60,291 nucleotides of DNA from Phenylobacterium aquaticum (GTDB taxonomy: Bacteria > Pseudomonadota > Alphaproteobacteria > Caulobacterales > Caulobacteraceae). The translations under genes and the position numbers were made by a program. Below the pieces are notes generated by a model. The model was not told the DNA's origin and made no database searches. It saw nothing but the letters and a program-made list of their open reading frames with translations. Of this stretch, positions 51,999 through 59,557 are shown piece after piece (position 1 is the stretch's first letter; every line of letters begins with the position of its first letter). The stretch is from positions 1 through 60,291 of the forward strand of contig NZ_JALDPT010000034.1 in NCBI RefSeq assembly GCF_022695515.1, given 5' to 3'.

Positions 51999-52490
51999 AT
52001 GGCGGCGCAGTTCGGGGCATCTGCAGCAGCGGCGAGAGCGCATGAGGAGTTGTACGCCTACTGGGCGGGACTCCGGCATGGCCCCCGGCTGCCTGGACGC
52101 CAGGACATTCGGCCCGAAGACTTCAAGCGCCTGCTGCCCACGGTCAGCCTGATCGACGTCACCCGCCACCCCTTGGACTTCAAGCTGCGCCTGGCCGGCA
52201 CCGAGCTCTACGGCGTCTATGGCCGCGAGATCACCGGCCACACACTGGAAGAGGTCTATAACAGCGCCGCCGCAGACTACTGGCGCACGGAACTGACCAA
52301 GATCGTCGAAGACCGCCGTCCCGCGGTGGGCGTGCACAGCCTGTCCTGGCGGGGCGCCTCCCACATGTCGATCCTGTGGCTGCGGCTTCCGCTCGCCTCC
52401 AACGGCGTCGATGTGGACATGATCTTGGGCTACGACGCCGTCATGGGCATGCAGAGCGAATCCAGCTTCAGCGGCATCCGCGCCGCCTGA
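51999..52490 (+). CDS. PAS domain protein (PAS_5 type)
   Basis: This 163-aa protein matches the PAS_5 family: HEELYAYWAGLRHGPRLPGRQDIRPEDFKRLLPTVSLIDV, FKLRLAGTELYGVYGREITGHTLEEVY and a C-terminal strand pair (SILWLRLPLASNGVDVDMILGYDAV). It consists of the sensor fold alone, with no output domain. Family members are common in alphaproteobacteria and their ligand is unknown. The ATG at 51999 has AAGGAA 7 nt upstream; a GTG at 51957 lacks an SD. Confidence 0.83.
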   Translation: MAAQFGASAAAARAHEELYAYWAGLRHGPRLPGRQDIRPEDFKRLLPTVSLIDVTRHPLDFKLRLAGTELYGVYGREITGHTLEEVYNSAAADYWRTELTKIVEDRRPAVGVHSLSWRGASHMSILWLRLPLASNGVDVDMILGYDAVMGMQSESSFSGIRAA

Positions 52491-52512
52491 GCAGAGCCCT
52501 CGAGCCGGGCCC

Positions 52513-52935
52513 CTAGGCCGCCAGCGCCTCGGCGTCCCGGCGGATGCGGGCGACCATCGAAGCCAATCCGTTCGATCGCTGCGCCGACAGGTGGCCGCTG
52601 AGGCCCAAACGATTGAACGCCGCCGTGGTGTCGAAGGCCAGGATCTCCGACGGACGCCGGCCGGACATCAGTCTCAACAGGATTGCGATCAGGCCGCGGA
52701 CGATGTGGGCGTCGGAATCGCCGCGGAACCGCACGGTCCCGTCGGCCTGGGGTTCGGTCACCAGCCAGACCTGGCTGGCGCAGCCGCGGACCTTGTTGGC
52801 CTCGCTGCGTTCGGCGTCGGTCAAGGGCGCGAGTTCGCGGCCGAGATCGATGACATAGCGATAGCGCTCCTCCCAGTCGCCCAGGAGGTCGAACTCGTCG
52901 GCCAGGTCGGTCAGGTCGTCTTCGATGGCGCGCAT
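52513..52935 (-). CDS. sufE: SufE-family sulfur acceptor protein
   Basis: This 140-aa protein has the SufE pattern (EEFDLLGDWEERYRYVIDLGREL-like start, TDAERSEANKVRGCASQVWLV with the sulfur-accepting C52, and a helical C-terminus with SGRRPSEILAFD). SufE takes persulfide sulfur from the cysteine desulfurase SufS and passes it to the SufBCD scaffold for iron-sulfur cluster assembly. No other suf gene is in the window, so it stands apart from the main operon. Confidence 0.93.
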   Translation of the reverse strand: MRAIEDDLTDLADEFDLLGDWEERYRYVIDLGRELAPLTDAERSEANKVRGCASQVWLVTEPQADGTVRFRGDSDAHIVRGLIAILLRLMSGRRPSEILAFDTTAAFNRLGLSGHLSAQRSNGLASMVARIRRDAEALAA

Positions 52936-52978
52936 GGGACTGGCGACTTAAGGGGCCGCCCTCCCGAGCGCAACCGCT

Positions 52979-53773
52979 TCAGGCGGCGGGCAGGACGACC
53001 ACCGCCGTCAGGCCGGTCCCGAGCAGGGTGTCCAGGCGCAGGCGCCCCCCCATGGCCTCGCAGAGCAGGGCCGCGATCGGCAGGCCCAGGCCAGCCCCTT
53101 CGCTGCGTCGGGTCAGGGCGTTGTCGCCCTGCTCGAAGGGGCGCAACAGGCGCGGAATGTCGTCGGGGTCGACGCCGGGGCCTTCGTCGCTGATCCGGAT
53201 CTCGATGAGGGCGGCGACCCTGCGCACCTCCACCGTCACCCGCGACCGCTCAGGCGAGAACACCACGGCGTTCTGGATGAGGTTGGTCAGCAGGGTGCGC
53301 AGGCCGCGCGGGTCGGCCTGGACGAAGGGCAGCTGGCCCTCGTCGATCACTGTCACCTGGGCGCCGCGCGCGCCGATGTCCTCGCGCAGGGTGTCGAGCG
53401 TGTCGTCCAGCGCATGGTCCAGGGATTCCCGTCGAGGCTGGAGATCCATCGCATGACCTTCGAGCCGGGCGATCTCCAGGATCTGGTTCACCAGTTTGAG
53501 CAGTCTCTGACCGCTGGCCCGGATGATCTCGGCGTATTCTCGATACTGGGGCGCCCCCAGCGGACCGTAGAGCTCTTCCGAGATGATCTCCGAGAACCCC
53601 AGGATGGAATTCAAGGGCGTGCGCAGCTCGTGGCTGGCCATGCGCAGGAACGACCGCTTCTGCGCCTCAAGCCCCGTCTGGCGGCGGTTGCGCGCCCGCC
53701 GCACAGGGGCGATCGGGGTGACCTCGGTAAGGCCGTCTGGATCGGGGATGGGGAGGGGGGCCGGCTGGGACAT
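52979..53773 (-). CDS. soluble histidine kinase, DivJ/PleC-like
   Basis: This 264-aa protein has no membrane segment. A short basic linker (VRRARNRRQTGLEAQKRSF) leads to the DHp helix with H48 (MASHELRTPLNSILGFSEII). The ATPase domain has N box NLIQNAVVF, G1 DEGPGVD, F box RPFEQGD and G2 GAGLGLPIA. It has no input domain of its own, so the signal must come through a partner. The DHp sequence is close to that of the divergent membrane kinase next door, which suggests duplication. No response regulator gene is adjacent. Confidence 0.87.
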   Translation of the reverse strand: MSQPAPLPIPDPDGLTEVTPIAPVRRARNRRQTGLEAQKRSFLRMASHELRTPLNSILGFSEIISEELYGPLGAPQYREYAEIIRASGQRLLKLVNQILEIARLEGHAMDLQPRRESLDHALDDTLDTLREDIGARGAQVTVIDEGQLPFVQADPRGLRTLLTNLIQNAVVFSPERSRVTVEVRRVAALIEIRISDEGPGVDPDDIPRLLRPFEQGDNALTRRSEGAGLGLPIAALLCEAMGGRLRLDTLLGTGLTAVVVLPAA

Positions 53774-53856
53774 GGGTCGGTTGAACTGTCTCTGCGGCCG
53801 TGTTCAACCGATGATCGCAACGCGCGCTTACGAATTGGTTTCCACCAGCCGGCGGC

Positions 53857-55602
53857 GTGGCGTCGCGCGGGGGGCGAGGAGCCTCGCGGGGACTCGGCGG
53901 CGAAGCTAAGATCATTCGCCCGGCGTCTGGCTGGGAGCCTTGGGAGGCCTTGAAGCGCGCCGTGGTGGACAGCCCGTCGTTCAGGACTGAGCAGCAGGCC
54001 CTGGAGGCCGCGGCGAGTCTTGTCTGGTGGCACGCCGGCTGGCTGGCCCTTCTGGCGCTGGGCACGGCCCTGATCCTGCTCCTGCCGATCAACATGACCG
54101 GGCCGGCCCTGGCCGCCCTGGCCGTCGGCGCCTGTCCGGCGGGCGCGGGGCTCCTCCTGGCCCGGTCACGGAACGAGACCGCCAAGATCTTCATCCTGAT
54201 CAACTGGGGCGTGGCCGGGGTTCTGGCGGCCTGCCTGACCGGGGGACTGGCGGGCCCGATGGCGATCTGGCTGCTGGCCCCGCTCGCGGCCGGGGCGGCC
54301 ATGGCGCGTCCGGACCGTCTGGCGCTCGCGGCCGCGATCTCCGCGGGCGCGCTCGGAATCACCGGCATGGCGAGCCTCACCCTCGGCATGGCGCCGCCGC
54401 CCGCCTATGACGTGGCCACCGCCTTGGGCGCCATGGGGCTGTCGACGACAGTGCTGGGCCTGGGGGTCGCCCTGGTGGTCCTGCAGCGGAACATCGACCT
54501 GGACCGCCGTCGCCGCGTCCTGGTCGAAAGCCGACTGCGCGAGGCGCTGGGCGAGCAGCCGCATCTGCTGATCTCGATCTTCCCGACCGGCAAGCTGGCC
54601 GCGGTCTGGGGCAATGTCCCCCGCGAGCTGAAGGGCCAGATCTTCGTCGGACGTCCCGTCGCCCAACTGGCCGCCACCGCCGATCGAGCGCGGGTGGAGG
54701 CGGCCCTGGTGCAGGTGATGACCGAGGGCCATGCCGAGGTGTCCTTCGCCCCCGCCGGCGGCGGGCCGGAGCCGTGGCTCGAGCTCACCCTGCGTCGGGT
54801 CAATCCCACGCGCGTCCTGGGCGCCATCCGCGACGCGCGCCGCCAGCGGGCGCACGAGGCGGAACTGCAGCAGGCCCGCGCCGAGGCCGAGGCGCAGAAC
54901 GCCGGCAAGTCCCGGTTCCTGGCCAATATGAGCCATGAACTGCGGACGCCGCTGAACGCCATCATGGGCTTTTCCGACATCATGCGGCAGCGGCTGTTCG
55001 GCCCCATGCCCGACAAGTACGGCGAATATTCCGAGCTGATCCATGAGTCCGGCGTCCACCTGCTGGAGCTGATCAATGACGTGCTCGACATGTCGAAGAT
55101 CGAGGCCGAGCGGTTCGAGCTGCACCGCGAGGAATTCGACGTGCGCGACGCCGCCAACGCCGTTCTGCGGCTGATGCGCGGCCAGGCCGATCGGGCGGGG
55201 GTTCAGCTGCGCGGGCTCTTGCCCAAGGAGCCGCTGGAGGTCGACGCCGACCGGCGCGCCATCAAGCAGATCGCCCTGAACCTGATCTCCAATGCGCTCA
55301 AGTTCACGCCCAAGGGCGGCGCCGTGACCCTGACCGTGCAGGCCTCTGGCCCGGTGCTGGAGATCCTGGTCGCCGACACCGGGGCGGGGATCAGCGCTGA
55401 CGACATCGGCCGCCTGGGCCGGCCCTATGAGCAGGCCGGCGGTCAGGACCAGCGGGCGGCAGGCACGGGGCTCGGCCTGTCCCTCGTGCGCGGCTTCGCT
55501 GAGCTGCACGGCGGCGAGATGGTGATCGAGAGCCGGCTGGGCGAAGGCACGACGGTGATCGTGCGCATGCCGGTCGTGATGGCCGAGGCGGTCAGCGCCT
55601 AG
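53857..55602 (+). CDS. membrane sensor histidine kinase, DivJ/PleC-like
   Basis: The open frame codes for up to 581 aa. There are about six hydrophobic segments in residues 58-215, then a PAS-like region (about 225-330), a coiled linker (RQRAHEAELQQARAEAEAQNA), the DHp helix with H360 (NMSHELRTPLNAIMGFSDIM) and the ATPase domain (NLISNALKF, DTGAGIS, RPYEQAG, GTGLGLSLV). It phosphorylates a response regulator encoded elsewhere. The FGPMPDKYGEYSELIHESG segment after the H-box is typical of the DivJ/PleC family that acts on DivK and PleD. The start is uncertain: GTG 53857 is the longest, and TTG 53950 is possible. Confidence 0.87.
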   Translation: MASRGGRGASRGLGGEAKIIRPASGWEPWEALKRAVVDSPSFRTEQQALEAAASLVWWHAGWLALLALGTALILLLPINMTGPALAALAVGACPAGAGLLLARSRNETAKIFILINWGVAGVLAACLTGGLAGPMAIWLLAPLAAGAAMARPDRLALAAAISAGALGITGMASLTLGMAPPPAYDVATALGAMGLSTTVLGLGVALVVLQRNIDLDRRRRVLVESRLREALGEQPHLLISIFPTGKLAAVWGNVPRELKGQIFVGRPVAQLAATADRARVEAALVQVMTEGHAEVSFAPAGGGPEPWLELTLRRVNPTRVLGAIRDARRQRAHEAELQQARAEAEAQNAGKSRFLANMSHELRTPLNAIMGFSDIMRQRLFGPMPDKYGEYSELIHESGVHLLELINDVLDMSKIEAERFELHREEFDVRDAANAVLRLMRGQADRAGVQLRGLLPKEPLEVDADRRAIKQIALNLISNALKFTPKGGAVTLTVQASGPVLEILVADTGAGISADDIGRLGRPYEQAGGQDQRAAGTGLGLSLVRGFAELHGGEMVIESRLGEGTTVIVRMPVVMAEAVSA

Positions 55603-56003
55603 AGCCCCTCGGCCTGAACCCTGTCTTGCATGTCCCGATAGGCCGCGGCGATCAGGGCGGCCAGGGCCGCCTGGTCGATCGGCCGGCCCCAACGCAGCTT
55701 CACATGTCGCATGCGCTTGCCGGCGCCCTCCAAGAGGCCTTCCGGGTCCTCCAGCGTCGCGCCCTGGAAGAAGCCGATCGCCGCATGGGCGCTGAAGGCG
55801 TCGACATAGGCGAAGGCCGCGTCACCGACGCAGGCGGTGGGATGGCCGTCGTGCAGCAGCTCGCGGACATCCGCCCCGCAGGCGCGCATCCGCTCGAACC
55901 AGGGCTCGACCAGGCGGCGCAGCTCGTGGTTCGGCGCCGCGAACCAGGCGTCGATGTCCGGGTCGCGCCGCCCGGCGCTGGGAAACCGCATGAGGTCGGT
56001 CAT
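55599..56003 (-). CDS. DUF1801-like protein
   Basis: This 134-aa protein of the DUF1801/YdeI-like superfamily has DAWFAAPNHELRRLVEPWFERMRA, DVRELLHDGHPTACVGDAAFAYVDAFSAHAAIGFFQGATLEDPEGLLEG, MRHVKLRWGRPID and a helical end. The function is unknown. It is distinct from the DUF1801 gene at 45229. Its stop codon overlaps that of the convergent kinase on CTAG (55599-55602). The start at 56003 (MTDLMRFPSA) is where the conserved part begins. Confidence 0.75.
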   Translation of the reverse strand: MTDLMRFPSAGRRDPDIDAWFAAPNHELRRLVEPWFERMRACGADVRELLHDGHPTACVGDAAFAYVDAFSAHAAIGFFQGATLEDPEGLLEGAGKRMRHVKLRWGRPIDQAALAALIAAAYRDMQDRVQAEGL

Positions 56004-56147
56004 GGGGCCGAGATTGCCACGGGTGCGGGGGATGTCGAGAGGGGCGCGCGTTTCAGTCTGTCTTCGACCGGGCCTCATCATCGACAGGGATTTGGCTTCC
56101 CCAGGCGCAGCTGAGAGGCGAAGATGTGGGAGACGGGGGACGGGAAC

Positions 56148-56540
56148 ATGTCGACGCGAATGCTCCAGTCTCTATTGGCCTCGGTGTTCTTCGTTCTGGG
56201 CGGCTGGTGCGTCGTGGCGCCGGCCAGCGTCGTGACGCTCGGGTTCCGTCCCGAATATCAATCCAGCGATCCGATCGTGCCGATCCTGGTGGTCTGCTTC
56301 GGCGCGCAAGCGCTGCTCTCCGGCCTCTTCGCCGCGGCCTCGCGCTTCACGCGCTGGACCTTCCTGCTGTACGGCGTCGCGCTCATCCCGTTCTTCATCG
56401 CCGACGCCTATTTCTACCTGGTCAGGCCCATGTTGACCGAGATCGGCATGGCCGACCTCGTCGGGAACCTGATCATGCTGACGATCTGCATCCTCGGCTG
56501 GCGCCAGGCGCGCGACGAACCCGACCAGCTTCGACCCTGA
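56148..56540 (+). CDS. small integral membrane protein, 130 aa
   Basis: Four hydrophobic helices are visible: MLQSLLASVFFVLGGWCVV, IVPILVVCFGAQALLSGLFAA, WTFLLYGVALIPFFIADAYF and LVGNLIMLTICILGW. I do not recognise a family with certainty. The ATG at 56148 is preceded by a GGGGGACGGG purine stretch; an in-frame ATG at 56124 with GAGAGG upstream would add 8 residues. Confidence 0.65.
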   Translation: MSTRMLQSLLASVFFVLGGWCVVAPASVVTLGFRPEYQSSDPIVPILVVCFGAQALLSGLFAAASRFTRWTFLLYGVALIPFFIADAYFYLVRPMLTEIGMADLVGNLIMLTICILGWRQARDEPDQLRP

Positions 56541-56568
56541 CGGCCGACTGACCTTTCGGCGAACCGCG

Positions 56569-57252
56569 TCAGCCGCCCTTGGCCAACGGGATGATCGTCA
56601 GCCGCAACGGAGGAATCTCCCGCCAGGCCGCCGCCTTGGCCCGGGCGGCCGGGACCCCCAGCATCCGCAATTGCAGCTCGGCCACGCGACAGGCCGCCTC
56701 GGGCCCATGGGTCCCCTGAAGGCGGCTGAACAGGGCGCCCAGGGTCATGGAAGAGAAGGTGTCGATCAGGACGTCGTCGATCTCGGTGGTGAAGGCCCCC
56801 TGGGTGACGCCGCGCTGCAGGTCGGCCCGCAGATAGGTGATCACCCCTTCGCGCAGGTCGCGGAACTCCCAGACGGCGCGGAACAGGGCGCCGCCCCAGT
56901 CCGGCTCGCTGGCCGCCAGGTCGATGAACCGGCGGGTGGCCATGCTGGTGCGCTCCACCGCCTCGTCGACCTCGGCCATCGCCGCATCGAGCTGGCGCAC
57001 TACCTCCTCGGCGATCCGGAAGGCCACGGCCCCGGCGATCTCCTCCTTGTCGCGGAAGTGCGCATAGAAGGTGCCGTTGGCCACCTCGGCGACCTTGGCG
57101 ATCTCGTTGACGGAGGCCGCTTCGAAGCCCTGGCGGGCGAACAGGCCAGTGGCGGCGTCCATCAGCCGCGCGCGGGTGCGGGCGCTCTTGCCGAGCTCGT
57201 GGGCCTGCTGGCCGAACGGGCCGCGGGCGGCGATCGGGGCGCTTCGGGTCAT
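56569..57252 (-). CDS. TetR/AcrR family regulator of the hydrolase/oxidase genes
   Basis: This 227-aa protein has a TetR DNA-binding domain (RTRARLMDAATGLFARQGFEAASVNEIAKVAEVANGTFYAHF) and a C-terminal ligand domain with FRAVWEFRDLREGVITYLRADLQRGV. It is divergent from the DAPG-hydrolase-like gene, and between them the half-site TCCCA/TGGGA occurs three times across a good promoter. It most likely represses the hydrolase-oxidase operon until its substrate is present. Confidence 0.88.
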   Translation of the reverse strand: MTRSAPIAARGPFGQQAHELGKSARTRARLMDAATGLFARQGFEAASVNEIAKVAEVANGTFYAHFRDKEEIAGAVAFRIAEEVVRQLDAAMAEVDEAVERTSMATRRFIDLAASEPDWGGALFRAVWEFRDLREGVITYLRADLQRGVTQGAFTTEIDDVLIDTFSSMTLGALFSRLQGTHGPEAACRVAELQLRMLGVPAARAKAAAWREIPPLRLTIIPLAKGG

Positions 57253-57280
57253 CGCGGGAGGCTAGGGCTGCGAGCCCGAT

Positions 57281-57312
57281 TTGACAATATTCCCAAAAAT
57301 GGGAGATATCCC
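57281..57312 (+). promoter_or_regulatory. promoter with triple-half-site TetR operator
   Basis: TTGACA (57281-57286) and AGATAT (57304-57309) are 17 nt apart. Across them lie TCCCA (57291-57295), TGGGA (57300-57304) and TCCCA (57309-57313), with 4-nt spacers, so two overlapping palindromes share the middle half-site. The ATG of the regulated gene is at 57359. Confidence 0.65.
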
Positions 57313-57358
57313 AATTATTGGCGTGGCGTCGTGGCCCCGCCTGGAAGGACAGCGCCGC

Positions 57359-58207
57359 ATGCCCGCCATTCCAGAACGCGATCTCTATCTGGGCTTCTCC
57401 CCCGCCGAGCTCGCCGAGAGCCCCTATGCGCGGTTCTTTCGCCCGCAGATGGCGCCCCTGTCCGAGCCGGTGAAGGAGGCCCTGCTGACCGGTCCGGTCG
57501 CCCATGAGCGCATGTGGCCGGTGGAGCGGGCAGGGGACCTGCTGGCGGACGGCGACTGGCCGGTGGAGACGGGCTACAGCATCGGGCCGGACGGCAGCGC
57601 GCGGATCAGCGTCCTGACCCCCATGCCCGGCGTCGAGCCGGCCATGTGGGACTGGTGGTTCGCCTGGCACGGCAGTCACGCCCAGCGCTACAAGCTGTGG
57701 CACCCCCAGGCCCATGTCCACGTGGTCTGGTCCGACGGGCGCAGCGACCTCACCCATTATGTCGGCCGCACCTCCAATGTCGTCGAATATGTCGGCGCCG
57801 GGCGGCTGGGCCTGACCATCCGCTTCGTGGCGCCGTCCACCCTGGGGCTGGACGAGGGCCGCCTGGCGGCGGCCGGCGCCACGGCGATCTGCGCCCGCGG
57901 CGGTCTGGCGGGCACACCGATGGAGACCGGCTGGCTGATCCATCATGTGCGCCCCGTGCCCGGCGGGGCGGAGATGCGGTCGCGCTTCTGGCTGGGCGGG
58001 GCGAACCTGCGGCCGCGCGGGATGCCCGGTCCGCTTGGCGCGGCGCTCGGCGGCGTGGCCAGCCGCCTGGCGCCCCTGAACCCCGCCCAGGCCGCCGACC
58101 TGCTGGTCCACTGCGCCCAGGAGATGAGCCACCTGGCCGCCATCCTGCCCGACCTTCACGCGGCCTTCGCGGCCGGCCCTGACCGTCAAAAGGGACAAGT
58201 CCTGTGA
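57359..58207 (+). CDS. DAPG hydrolase (PhlG)-like protein
   Basis: This 282-aa protein carries the landmarks of the DAPG-hydrolase family: MPGVEPAMWDWWFAWHGSHAQRYKLWHPQAHV (the zinc-ligand His region), THYVGRTSNVVEYVG, HHVRPVPGGAEMRSRFWLGG and VHCAQEMSHLAAILP. PhlG is a zinc hydrolase that splits a C-C bond in 2,4-diacetylphloroglucinol. Other members probably cut related acylphenols or beta-diketones, so the substrate here is open. The ATG at 57359 has GGAAGGA 10 nt upstream. The following FAD-oxidase gene overlaps by GTGA. The divergent TetR gene is the likely regulator. Confidence 0.75.
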   Translation: MPAIPERDLYLGFSPAELAESPYARFFRPQMAPLSEPVKEALLTGPVAHERMWPVERAGDLLADGDWPVETGYSIGPDGSARISVLTPMPGVEPAMWDWWFAWHGSHAQRYKLWHPQAHVHVVWSDGRSDLTHYVGRTSNVVEYVGAGRLGLTIRFVAPSTLGLDEGRLAAAGATAICARGGLAGTPMETGWLIHHVRPVPGGAEMRSRFWLGGANLRPRGMPGPLGAALGGVASRLAPLNPAQAADLLVHCAQEMSHLAAILPDLHAAFAAGPDRQKGQVL

Positions 58208-59550
58208 AACACAGCACCTCACCCGGCGTGACCCTCGACAGGTCCGCGCCGGGCTTCGACGCCGCCGTCCTGGGGACCAGCTTCAACGCCCGCGATCCCG
58301 GGCGGCGGCCCGACCTGGTGGTCCAAGCCAACGATGTTTTCGACGTGGTCGCCGCGGTGAACCGGGCGCGGCGGGAAGGCCTGACGATCGGCATCTGCTC
58401 GGGCGGACACAGCTGGGCCCAGAACCACATCCGCGACGGCGGCCTGATGCTGGACCTGTCGCGGCTGAACAGCCTCGAGATCGACTCCAAGCGGGGCGTG
58501 GCGATCGTCGGCCCCGGCTGCCTGGGCGGCGACCTGGATGCGGCGTTGGCCAAGGCCAATCTGTTCTTCCCGGTGGCCCATGCCTATACGGTGGGGCTGG
58601 GCGGGTTCCTGTTGCAGGGCGGCTTCGGCTGGAACAGCCGAGTGGTGGGCCTGGCCTGCGAAAGCGTGATCGGGCTGGACGTGGTGCTGGCCGACGGCTC
58701 CCTGGTCCACGCCAGCGAGGACGAGAACCCGGACCTCCTATGGGCGGCGCGGGGCGCGGGCCCGGGCTTCTTCGGGGTGGTGGTCCGCTTCCACCTGAAG
58801 CTCCACGCGCGGCCGAAGTTCATCGGGGTGAAGCTGCAGGTCTTCCGGATGAAACATCTGGAGGAGGTGTTCGCCTGGGCCGACCGGATCGGTCCTGAGG
58901 TCTCGCCGAAGGTTGAATTCCAGATGGTGCTCAATCGCCGGGCCATGGGCATCTTCGCGCCGGGGATCGAGGTGTTCGCGCCGGTGATGGCCGAGAGCCG
59001 CAAGGCCGCGCGGGAGGCGGTCGCCTTCCTGTCGGACGGACCGCTGAAGCCCAAGGCCAGCCTGACCCTGCCGCTGACGCCATTGTCGCTGGGGAGCATG
59101 ATGAACACGGGCGAGAAGACCCTGTTCCTGCCCAATACCCGGTGGACCGCCGACAATATGTGGATGAACGGGCCCATCGATCCGCTGCTGCCCAGCCTGA
59201 GGCGGATGGCCGACACCCAGCCGCCGGCGCCCAGCCATGTGCTGTGGCTCAACTGGAACCCGCCGGCTCAGCGGCCGGACATGGCGTTCTCGATGGAGGC
59301 CCGCACCTATCTGGCGCTCTATTGCGGGGTGCGCGATCCCGCCGTCGCGGCCCGCCACGAGACCTGGGCGACCGATTTCATCCGCTCGATCGAGGGACAT
59401 GGCGTCGGTATTCAGCTGGCCGACGAGAACCTTGCCCGGCGGCCGGCGCGGTTCGTCTCCGACGCCAATTTGGCGCGGCTGGATGAGATCCGCGCGGCCC
59501 GTGACCCTGAGGGCCGGTTCCATCCCTGGATGGGACGGCCGGACCTCTAG
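58204..59550 (+). CDS. FAD-linked oxidase, BBE-like (PCMH-type FAD domain)
   Basis: This 448-aa protein has a PCMH-type FAD domain: VQANDVFDVVAAVNRARREGL, GICSGGHSWA (His for covalent flavin), AIVGPGCLGGDLDAAL, then YTVGLGGFLLQGGFGWNSR and DLLWAARGAGPGFFGVVV, and a C-terminal BBE segment (FVSDANLARLDEIRAARDPEGRFHPW). The Cys that makes the second covalent FAD bond in berberine-bridge enzymes is not seen before TVGLGG, so attachment is probably single. These oxidases use O2 to oxidise sugars, phenols or alkaloids. It starts at GTG 58204, coupled to the hydrolase gene by GTGA, which suggests consecutive steps on one substrate. Confidence 0.87.
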   Translation: MKHSTSPGVTLDRSAPGFDAAVLGTSFNARDPGRRPDLVVQANDVFDVVAAVNRARREGLTIGICSGGHSWAQNHIRDGGLMLDLSRLNSLEIDSKRGVAIVGPGCLGGDLDAALAKANLFFPVAHAYTVGLGGFLLQGGFGWNSRVVGLACESVIGLDVVLADGSLVHASEDENPDLLWAARGAGPGFFGVVVRFHLKLHARPKFIGVKLQVFRMKHLEEVFAWADRIGPEVSPKVEFQMVLNRRAMGIFAPGIEVFAPVMAESRKAAREAVAFLSDGPLKPKASLTLPLTPLSLGSMMNTGEKTLFLPNTRWTADNMWMNGPIDPLLPSLRRMADTQPPAPSHVLWLNWNPPAQRPDMAFSMEARTYLALYCGVRDPAVAARHETWATDFIRSIEGHGVGIQLADENLARRPARFVSDANLARLDEIRAARDPEGRFHPWMGRPDL

Positions 59551-59557
59551 GCCCGTC

